Of a stretch of 37,402 nucleotides of DNA, positions 23,690-30,426 are shown in pieces. The position numbers and the translations under genes are program-made. The notes below the pieces were generated by a model, which worked only from the letters and a program-made list of their open reading frames with translations, did not search any database and was not told the origin of the DNA. Each line of letters opens with the position of its first letter. Position 1 is the stretch's first letter. The DNA comes from Lichenicola sp964245345 (GTDB lineage: Bacteria > Pseudomonadota > Alphaproteobacteria > Acetobacterales > Acetobacteraceae): positions 1-37,402 of the forward strand of contig CAXTMS010000006.1 in the NCBI GenBank assembly GCA_964245345.1. Direction: 5' to 3'.

Positions 23690-25356
23690 ACCCGCGTCTC
23701 GCGACGGCTGTAGTCGTAGGGCGGGAAGTCCACGGTCGGCGGCGTGTCGAAGTTGTGCTTCGGCGGCGGCGAGGAGGTGGTCCATTCCAGCCCCTTGGCG
23801 TTCCACGGGTTGGGCGGTGCCTTCCTGCCGTAGCGCAGCGACCAGCCCAGGTAGACCATCGGGAACACGTAGCCCAGCGCCAGCACCAGGCTGCCGGCCG
23901 AGCTCAGGATGTTGAGCAGCTGGAACTCGGGCGGATAGTTGTGGTAGCGGCGCGGCATCCCGAGATAGCCCAGGATGAATTGCGGCGCGAACGTCGCGTT
24001 GAAGCCGATGAAGATCAGGAACGCGGACAACCGTCCCCAAGCCTCCGGATACAGCCGCCCGGTGAACTTCGGCCACCAGTAGTGCAGCCCGCCCAGGAAG
24101 GCCAGCGCCGTGCCGCCGACCATGATGTAGTGGAAGTGCGCCACCACGAAGTACGTGTCGTGCACGTGCTCGTCCACCGCCAGCGTGGCCAGGAACAGCC
24201 CGGTCAGCCCGCCCACCACGAACAGCCCGATATAGCCCATCGCATACAGCATCGGCGTGTCGAGCTTGAGCGTGCCTTTGTAGATGGTGGCGGTCCAGTT
24301 GTACACCTTGACCGCCGACGGCACCGCGACCGCGAAGCTCAGCACCGAGAACACCAGGCTCGCGGTCTCGCTCTGCCCGTTGACGAACATGTGGTGCCCC
24401 CACACGAAGAACGTCAGCGAGGCCAGCCCGATGGAGGCATAGGCGACGAAGCGGTAGCCGAACAGCGTCTTCTGCGCGAACACCGGCACGATCTCGCTGA
24501 TCACCCCCATGCCCGGCAGCACCATGATGTATACCGCCGGGTGCGAGTAGAACCAGAACAGGTGCTCGAACAGCACCGGATCGCCGCCCAGCGCCGGGTC
24601 GAACACGCCGATGTGGAACGCGCGCTCCATCACCAGCAGGGTCAGCGCCATGGTGATCACCGGCGTCGCCAACAGGAAGATCAGGCTGACCGCGTACATG
24701 GTCCAGACGAAGATCGGCATGCGGAACCAGGTCATGCCGGGTGCGCGCATGGTGTGGATGGTGACGACGAAGTTGAGCCCGGTGAGGATGGAGGAGAAGC
24801 CGACCACGATCACGCCGATCAGCGCCGGCACCACCCAGGTGTTGGAGAAGGTGGTCGAGAACGGCGCGTAGAACGTCCAGCCGGTGTCGACGCCGCCCGC
24901 CACCACCGTGAACAGGGTGAACAGCGACGCGCTGACGAAGATGTACCAGCTGGCGCGGTTGAGGCGGGGGAACGCCACGTCCTTGGCGCCGATCATGATC
25001 GGCATGATGAAGTTGCCGAACGTGGTCGGGATCGACGGGATCAGGAAGAACCACACCATCACCACGCCGTGGATGGTGAACAGCTTGTTGTAGGTGTCGT
25101 TGGAGAAGATCTGCCCGTTCGGCACCACCAGCGACAGCCGCACCAGGCCTGCCGCGATCGCGCCGACGATGAAGAAGGCGGTGATGCTGAGCAGGTACAG
25201 GATGCCGATCCGCTTGTGGTCGATGGTGGTGAGCCAGGACCACAGCGTGTGCTCGTCGTGCAGGTAGTCCGGCTCGCGGTCGATGGTGATCCGGCCCGGA
25301 TGCGGCTCGCGCAGCGCCGCCTGGATGTTGCCGAGAAGGGAGTCCGGCGGCGTCAT
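23686..25356 (-). CDS. ctaD: Cytochrome c oxidase subunit I, A2-type
   Basis: 556-residue, 12-helix haem-copper oxidase core that reduces O2 to water and pumps protons. Haem a ligand His lies in FTIHGVVMVW (~94). The Cu-B His and the cross-linked Tyr are in FWFYSHPAVYIMVLPGMG (~270), WGHHMF (~320) gives two more Cu-B ligands, and HDTYFVVAHFHYIM (~400) the haem a3 and second haem a ligands. The YSHP form, instead of GHPEVY, assigns it to subfamily A2, which uses a Tyr-Ser pair rather than the D-channel Glu. This fits the pairing with Alternative Complex III. ATG 25356 overlaps the subunit II stop (ATGA). There are no signs of damage. Confidence 0.96.
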   Translation of the reverse strand: MTPPDSLLGNIQAALREPHPGRITIDREPDYLHDEHTLWSWLTTIDHKRIGILYLLSITAFFIVGAIAAGLVRLSLVVPNGQIFSNDTYNKLFTIHGVVMVWFFLIPSIPTTFGNFIMPIMIGAKDVAFPRLNRASWYIFVSASLFTLFTVVAGGVDTGWTFYAPFSTTFSNTWVVPALIGVIVVGFSSILTGLNFVVTIHTMRAPGMTWFRMPIFVWTMYAVSLIFLLATPVITMALTLLVMERAFHIGVFDPALGGDPVLFEHLFWFYSHPAVYIMVLPGMGVISEIVPVFAQKTLFGYRFVAYASIGLASLTFFVWGHHMFVNGQSETASLVFSVLSFAVAVPSAVKVYNWTATIYKGTLKLDTPMLYAMGYIGLFVVGGLTGLFLATLAVDEHVHDTYFVVAHFHYIMVGGTALAFLGGLHYWWPKFTGRLYPEAWGRLSAFLIFIGFNATFAPQFILGYLGMPRRYHNYPPEFQLLNILSSAGSLVLALGYVFPMVYLGWSLRYGRKAPPNPWNAKGLEWTTSSPPPKHNFDTPPTVDFPPYDYSRRETRV

Positions 25357-26357
25357 GGCGTTTTCTCCGGGCCCGGCTGGCCGTCCGGCTGCGGATCCTG
25401 TCCGGAAGGCCCGAGCGACTTGATGTAGGCGGTGAGCAGCACGATCCTGTCCTCCGGGATCACCCCCTTGAAGGCCGGCATGACCTGCTTGTAGCCGGCG
25501 ATCAGGTTGCGGTCCGGGTCCAGGATCTTGTCGTGGATGTAGCCGGCGTCGGCGGTGATGGTGCCGCCGGCCAGCATCGGCACCGGGCTGCCGTACAGCC
25601 CGGCCAGCGACGGCGCCCGCACCGCGGAGCCCGCCTCGTGGCAGCCGCTGCAGCCATAGGACGAGAACAGCGCCCGCCCTTGCGAGGCGAGCGAGATCGC
25701 CGTGCCGCTCTGCTGCAGCCATTGCGCGTAGTCCGCCGGGCTCATGATGGTCAGCAGCCCGCCCATGCGCGAATGGTCGGTGCCGCAGTATTCCGAGCAG
25801 TACAGCCGGAACGTGCCGGTCTTGTTGGCGGTGAACCACAGCTGGGTGTAGCGCCCGGGCAGGGTTTCCATCTGGATGCGCAGCGCCGGCAGGTAGAGCG
25901 CGTGGATCACGTCCTGCGAGATCATGTTGATCATCACCGGCTCGCCGCTCGGCACGTGCAGGTCGTTGATCTCCGCCTGCCCGCCCGGATGCTGGAACTT
26001 CCACATCCATTGCCGGCCGATCGCCTCGATCCTGAGCGCGTTGGCGGGCGGATGCTTGTGGATGTCGAACAGCTTGGCGCCCCAGTAGAAGAAGATCAGC
26101 GTGAGCAGGAACGGGACGAGCATCCAGCTCACCTCGAGCATGCGGTTGCGCTTGTCCGAGTACTCCCGGTGCACGTCCTTGCCGGCGCGGAAATGCACCG
26201 CGAACCAGGTGATGGCGAGAAAGATCGGCACCGTCAGCAGCAGCGTCAGCACGGTGAAGCCGAGGATCAGGTGGTCCGACTGCACCGCCTCGGTGGACGC
26301 CGAGGGCGGCCACAGCGCCAGCGGGAAGTCGGCCGGGTTGACGTCCTTGCCGCTCAC
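25353..26357 (-). CDS. ctaC: Cytochrome c oxidase subunit II with fused cytochrome c (caa3 type)
   Basis: 334 residues. Two N-terminal helices (~28-51 and ~72-93) precede a cupredoxin domain with the binuclear Cu-A site CSEYCGTDHSRM (C-x3-C-x3-H-x2-M, ~186-197) and the electron-entry Trp region RQWMWKFQHPGG. A C-terminal haem c domain follows with CSGCH (~234-238) and a probable axial Met in GYKQVMPAFKGVI. The fused haem defines a caa3 oxidase that can take electrons directly from ACIII. Unlike many family members it shows no cleavable signal peptide; the N terminus is short. GTG 26357 overlaps the preceding stop (GTGA). Confidence 0.95.
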   Translation of the reverse strand: MSGKDVNPADFPLALWPPSASTEAVQSDHLILGFTVLTLLLTVPIFLAITWFAVHFRAGKDVHREYSDKRNRMLEVSWMLVPFLLTLIFFYWGAKLFDIHKHPPANALRIEAIGRQWMWKFQHPGGQAEINDLHVPSGEPVMINMISQDVIHALYLPALRIQMETLPGRYTQLWFTANKTGTFRLYCSEYCGTDHSRMGGLLTIMSPADYAQWLQQSGTAISLASQGRALFSSYGCSGCHEAGSAVRAPSLAGLYGSPVPMLAGGTITADAGYIHDKILDPDRNLIAGYKQVMPAFKGVIPEDRIVLLTAYIKSLGPSGQDPQPDGQPGPEKTP

Positions 26358-26902
26358 GGCGCCGAGTCCAACGACTGGCCTACGCTGCGGCTCATCGCCA
26401 CCCCGATCGGAATGCGCGCGCGCCGATGCTGCGGATCGACCCAGCCGTAGCGGTCGAGCCGGTCCAGCTCGCTGTGCTGCACGTCGGACAGGTCGTGCCA
26501 GGGTGTCGGCTGCAGGCGCGGCACAGGCGGCAGCAGGCTGGTCTGCTGCTGTCCGGTGAGCGGCGGCGCCGCCTCGCGCCGGGCCTGGAAGCCGTGCAGC
26601 ATCACCACCATGAGCCAGATCGACACCGCGATCGCCACACCAAGCCCGACCGTCAGCAGGCCCATCAGCGCGCCGCTCATGTCCTCGGTCTCGAAACCCT
26701 TGCGCGCCGACTGCGGGCTCGGCGGCGTGTCCGGCAGGCCGCGCCCGCTGCTGTCGCCCAGCGGCGGCTCGTCCTGCTTCCTGCGCCGGACGAACATGCC
26801 GCCGAGCGCCGCGCCGGTGCCGGCCACGGCGCCGACCGCAGCGCCGCCCGCGGCGTAAAGCAACCGCCCCCGGCGTTCCGGCGCGCGTTCAGCCTCCGAC
26901 AT
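26354..26902 (-). CDS. Small two-helix membrane protein between ACIII and caa3 genes
   Basis: 182 residues. A first, glycine/alanine-rich hydrophobic segment (~14-36, glycine-zipper-like) follows an Arg-rich start. A Pro/Ser-rich loop leads to a second, stronger helix (~76-103, ending MVVMLHGF). The C-terminal tail contains PWHDLSDVQHSELDRLDRYG, WVDPQHRRARIPI and a final VAMSRSVG. Similar Tyr-Gly-Trp-Val-Asp tails with an RIPI element occur, from memory, in proteins encoded near ACIII or caa3 oxidases, but I cannot name a family. ATG 26902 overlaps the actF end by 14 bases, and its stop overlaps ctaC. No actG is otherwise visible, so it could replace ActG or tether the two complexes; this is inference. 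Confidence 0.72.
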   Translation of the reverse strand: MSEAERAPERRGRLLYAAGGAAVGAVAGTGAALGGMFVRRRKQDEPPLGDSSGRGLPDTPPSPQSARKGFETEDMSGALMGLLTVGLGVAIAVSIWLMVVMLHGFQARREAAPPLTGQQQTSLLPPVPRLQPTPWHDLSDVQHSELDRLDRYGWVDPQHRRARIPIGVAMSRSVGQSLDSAP

Positions 26903-27929
26903 CGGTCATCCCCTTCGGCCGGGGCAGCATCCCGGCCCACCACAGTCCGGCAGACAGCGCCACCAGCCCTCCCGCCGCCAACGCGTCGGCCAGGGTCAGG
27001 ACGAAGCGGCCGCGGAACGCCGGCGTCACCAGCCAGAAGCTCTGCAGCAGCTGCACCAGCAGGGCGAGCACGGCGACCAGCGCCACCGGCCAGCCGCGCG
27101 AGGCCAGGACCCGCCCCGGCAGCAGCCCGAGCGCCAGCACCGGCAGCAGCGCGCCGAGGCAGATCGCCGCCCCGCCCAGGCCGCCAAGCCGGTGCAGGTA
27201 CCAGGCCGACTCGTCCGGCTGATTGCCGGACCAGACCACCAGGAACTGGCTGAAATGGAGGAACGCCCAGACCCAGAGCAGCACCAGGATCGGGACCCTG
27301 AAGCTGTCGCGCCGGTCCCGGCCCGCGACCAGGATCGCAAGCGACGCCGCCGACACCGCCTGCCCGGACAACAACAGCAGCCCGAACGCGGACGAGGCCA
27401 GTCCGGGCTCCACCGACATGGCCCAGTCGAACGCCGCCAGCGTGCCGGTCACCAGCATGACCGCGAACGCCAGCCCGGCCAGGCCGCGACGCGTCCCGGG
27501 CCCCGCGAACACCAAGGCGAGCCCGCTCCACAGCAGCAGGAACAGCACGCCGCGCAACCCGGACACGCCGTGCGCGAACCAGCTCCGGCCGAACCCGGCC
27601 CCGGACCAGGCGTGCGGATCGGCCAGGGACGGCGCCAGCAGCACCGGCACCCCGCACACCGCCAGCAGCGGCAGCAGCGGCAGCAGCGCGCGCAACGGCG
27701 CCAGCAGCCTGGCGGTCCGCACCTCGTCCGCCTCCTCGCCGGAGAACGCCTCGATCCCGGTCGCCAGCAGCAGCGCGCCGGCCGGAACCGACAGCACGAA
27801 CAGCCAGGCCGACAGGTAGGACGGCATCACCCNNNNNNNNNNCCCCAGCAGCAGCCCAGCCGCCGGCAGCACCGGCCGGCGCCCGCGGTCGTCTCGCCCC
27901 GCCGCACGGCTGGTTCCGGTCGCGCTCAA
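26889..27929 (-). CDS. actF: Alternative Complex III subunit ActF, interrupted by an assembly gap
   Basis: Polytopic membrane subunit of ACIII, containing about ten helices in complete homologues and no cofactor. TTG 27929 overlaps the actE stop (TTGA); about 29 residues follow, ending in a hydrophobic AAGLLLG, then ten Ns (27833-27842), then about 313 residues. Recognisable segments after the gap are MPSYLSAWLFVLSVPAGALLL, LAAFDWAMSVEPGLASSAFG, LLWVWAFLHFSQFLVVWSGNQPDE with WYLHR, and a final helix near LWWAGMLPRPKG. The frame stays open on both sides of the gap, and much of the first helix seems to be missing, so the gene is probably intact in nature with a short unsequenced stretch. The true length is therefore unknown. 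Confidence 0.82.
   Translation of the reverse strand: MSATGTSRAAGRDDRGRRPVLPAAGLLLGXXXXVMPSYLSAWLFVLSVPAGALLLATGIEAFSGEEADEVRTARLLAPLRALLPLLPLLAVCGVPVLLAPSLADPHAWSGAGFGRSWFAHGVSGLRGVLFLLLWSGLALVFAGPGTRRGLAGLAFAVMLVTGTLAAFDWAMSVEPGLASSAFGLLLLSGQAVSAASLAILVAGRDRRDSFRVPILVLLWVWAFLHFSQFLVVWSGNQPDESAWYLHRLGGLGGAAICLGALLPVLALGLLPGRVLASRGWPVALVAVLALLVQLLQSFWLVTPAFRGRFVLTLADALAAGGLVALSAGLWWAGMLPRPKGMTDVGG
27833..27842. other. Assembly gap (10 Ns)
   Basis: Ten undetermined bases in the 5' part of actF. The run length is likely nominal rather than measured. It falls where the first membrane helix should be encoded, in a CTG/CCG-rich stretch that is hard to sequence. Confidence 0.98.
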
Positions 27930-28462
27930 GGGGCCACCTGCGCCAGCGCCGCGCGGTCGTCTGCGGTCAGCGACGCCGCCGGCGTGCCCTGGCTGCGCTG
28001 CAGCGCCCGGACATAGGCGATCACCGCCCAGCGATCCGCCGACGGCACCCGGGACGCGTAGCTGTACATCACGCCGTAGCCGTTGGTGATGACGTCGTAG
28101 AAGTGCTGCGCCTTGGCAGCCCGCAGCCGGTCGCTGTTGAACGAGGGCGGGTGCGGGAAGCCGCGCTGCACGATCATGCCGTCCCCGTCCCCGGTGCGGC
28201 CGTGGCAGGGCGTGCAGAAGATGTCGAACCGTTCGGCGCCGCGCGCCAGCATCGCCTGCGTCACCCGCGCCGGCTGAGGCACGTCCGGGTCGTCCTCCTG
28301 CACCGGCACCGCACCCGGCGCCGGCGGCCGCATGGACAAGCCGTTCGGGAAGAACCTGCTCTGGTCCCAGGTGCCCGAGCGTTGCTGCGTGTACATGTCG
28401 TGCCGCTTGCACCCGGTGAGGCCCAGCCCGCACAGCGCCAGCAGCAGCACGCCCCGTCTCAC
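27926..28462 (-). CDS. actE: Alternative Complex III monohaem cytochrome c lipoprotein ActE
   Basis: 178 residues. GTG 28462 overlaps the previous stop (GTGA) and gives a lipoprotein signal peptide (LLLALCGLGLTGC, lipobox Cys18). The mature, periplasmic domain carries one haem c site CTPCH at 83-87 (FDIFCTPCHGRTGDGDG), with a likely distal Met in GYGVMYSYASRV. The final VIAYVRALQRSQ helix is standard for class I cytochromes c. In ACIII structures ActE passes electrons from ActA towards the acceptor. Frame-open sequence upstream to 28780 belongs to the actCD gene on the same strand and is spurious. Confidence 0.93.
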   Translation of the reverse strand: MRRGVLLLALCGLGLTGCKRHDMYTQQRSGTWDQSRFFPNGLSMRPPAPGAVPVQEDDPDVPQPARVTQAMLARGAERFDIFCTPCHGRTGDGDGMIVQRGFPHPPSFNSDRLRAAKAQHFYDVITNGYGVMYSYASRVPSADRWAVIAYVRALQRSQGTPAASLTADDRAALAQVAP

Positions 28463-30426
28463 CGCGGCACCCGGTGCACGGCCAGCGGCCGGTCGGGCAG
28501 GCCGGCGATCTCGCCTTCCACCCGCGCCGGATCGAACCCGTCCTCCGGTGCCTCGATCACCAGGAAGTAGCGGTCTCGCGTCGCCCCGCCGATGCCCGGG
28601 ATGTTGAACGCCGGATGGTTCAGCCGCGGCATCCGGTTGCCGAACAGCATCGCCGCCACGGCGAACGCGGCGCCGGTCAGGGTGGCGAACGACACGCTCG
28701 GCACCACGAAGGACTGCCACGAGAAGCGCGGCCGGCCGCCGACCAGGAACACGTAGTCGTAGCCGGTGGCAAGAAGGCACATCGCCATCATCGCCGCCCC
28801 GCCCAGCACCGCGCCCGCCACCGCCAGCGTGCGGATTCCCGGCCCGGACAGCGACAACAGCGGCGCGGCCTCGGGCAGAGGCACCGGTGAATACAGGTCG
28901 ATCCGCCCGAGCCGGCGCGGCCGAAGCAGCGACGCCGCCCGCATCATCTGGTCGGCCTCACCGTATTCCGCGGCCACCCCCCAGAGCGGCGCGTCCTTCG
29001 GCAGGTCGATCCGGTCCGACGACACCGGTACCCGCGTCGACTCCGCCCCGGGATGGGTCAGCGCCCGCACCGGCGCTGCCGCCAGCACCGGCAGCAGCCG
29101 CATCGCCAGCAGCAGCAGCAGCAGGAACAGCCCGCAGGAGCCGAGAAACGTCGCCATCCCCCAGAACCCGATCGTGTAGGTCGCCAGGTCCGAGGACGGC
29201 AGGAAGTCGTGCTGCAGCGTCACCACGATGACCATGAAGTGGTCCGCCCAGGTGCCGACGCAGACCGCGGCCGCGATCAGCAGCAGCAGCGGCGGCGACT
29301 GCCGCGCCCCCTTCAGCCAAAGCAGCTGCACCGGCAGCAGCCCGGCCAGCACCATCACCCAGAACGCCCAGGCGTGCGGCCCGTGCAGACGCTGCGCCAG
29401 CGAGGCCACCGCGTAGGCGGTGCCGCTGGTTCCGGTTCCGAACATCTCGGTGGCGACGCAGTACGCGTCCAGCAGCCCGACGCCAAGAAGCAGCCGACCC
29501 AGACGGTCGAGATGCGCTTCCGTGATCACGCCGCCGAGCGAGAACGCCGACCGCACCACCACCACCACCAGCGTGCTGGCGGCGATGCCGGAGAACAAGG
29601 CGAGCACCACGAACTCCACCGGCTGCAGCGTGTCGTGCCAACCGGGCTCCGGCGTGCCGGCGAACATCACCGCGGCGCCGGTCTGCAGCGACACCACCAC
29701 CACCAGCCCCAGCAGCCCGATGATCCGCAGCGCCTGCCCGCGCCGGTGCCAGTGCGGCGCGGACGCGCGCCAGCCCAGCGCCGCGACGCCGTAGAACTGC
29801 GCGATCCGTCGCGCGAAGCGCCCGCCGCTTTCCTCCCGGTCGTCGCCGTGCAGCCGGTCCACCGCGCGGTCGCGCAGCCCCGCCAGGTCGGGCAGCAGCC
29901 CCAGGTACCAGACCGACAGGCTGACCACGAGAAAGCTGAGGATGTCGATCGCATCCCAGTAGAGCGGCGAGCGGAACTGCGGCCACAGCACCATGGTGTT
30001 CGGATAGGGCAGGTTCCAGTAGAAGAACCACGGCCGCCCGAGATGGATGATCGGATAGATCCCCGCCGCCGCCGCCGCCAGCACCGCCACCGTTTCCGAC
30101 ACCCGCGCGATGCCGCCGCGCCAGTCCTGTTCCAGCAGCAGCGGCAGCACCGACAGCACCAGCGAGCCGGTGGCGACGCCGATCCACCAGTCGTAGCCGA
30201 CGATGTCGAGCGCCCAGGTGACCGGGATGTTGTTGTCCCAGACGCCGACGCCCTCGACGAACAGCCAGCCGACCGAGACCACCAGCAGCCCGACCAGCCC
30301 CACGCACGCGAACACCGCCAGCCACCAGCTCCGTCCGACGGTGCCGAACGCCGCCTGCTCGATCGAGCGGCCGATGCTCTCGAAGGTCTGGTCGGAGCGG
30401 ATCAGGCTGGTCGGATGCGCCGTCAT
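28459..30426 (-). CDS. actCD: Fused Alternative Complex III subunits ActC and ActD
   Basis: 655 residues. The first ~450 are an NrfD/PsrC-type quinol-binding subunit (ActC). Recognisable parts are WALDIVGYDWWIGVATGSLVLS, GIYPIIHLGRPWFFYW, LWPQFRSPLYWDAIDI, a repeat of the four-helix bundle in the second half with WADHFMVIVVTLQHDFLPSS, and ends near MRLLPVLA. Without any stop the chain continues, from ~residue 480, as ActD (formerly DUF3341): PLWGVAAEYG, IDLYSPVPLPEA, two helices, and NHPAFNIPGIGGATRDRYFLVIEA. In most operons these are two genes. ATG 30426 overlaps actB (ATGA). An internal start is possible (GTG codons near 29030), so two products cannot be excluded. ActC gathers quinol electrons and may translocate protons; ActD is its small membrane partner. 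Confidence 0.92.
   Translation of the reverse strand: MTAHPTSLIRSDQTFESIGRSIEQAAFGTVGRSWWLAVFACVGLVGLLVVSVGWLFVEGVGVWDNNIPVTWALDIVGYDWWIGVATGSLVLSVLPLLLEQDWRGGIARVSETVAVLAAAAAGIYPIIHLGRPWFFYWNLPYPNTMVLWPQFRSPLYWDAIDILSFLVVSLSVWYLGLLPDLAGLRDRAVDRLHGDDREESGGRFARRIAQFYGVAALGWRASAPHWHRRGQALRIIGLLGLVVVVSLQTGAAVMFAGTPEPGWHDTLQPVEFVVLALFSGIAASTLVVVVVRSAFSLGGVITEAHLDRLGRLLLGVGLLDAYCVATEMFGTGTSGTAYAVASLAQRLHGPHAWAFWVMVLAGLLPVQLLWLKGARQSPPLLLLIAAAVCVGTWADHFMVIVVTLQHDFLPSSDLATYTIGFWGMATFLGSCGLFLLLLLLAMRLLPVLAAAPVRALTHPGAESTRVPVSSDRIDLPKDAPLWGVAAEYGEADQMMRAASLLRPRRLGRIDLYSPVPLPEAAPLLSLSGPGIRTLAVAGAVLGGAAMMAMCLLATGYDYVFLVGGRPRFSWQSFVVPSVSFATLTGAAFAVAAMLFGNRMPRLNHPAFNIPGIGGATRDRYFLVIEAPEDGFDPARVEGEIAGLPDRPLAVHRVPR

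Noticed and set aside
23755..25428. Plus-strand open frame of 557 codons across ctaD
   Set aside because: Antisense shadow; the minus strand encodes an unmistakable oxidase subunit I. Likewise the + frames at 29053-30486 and 30462-33563 opposite the act genes.
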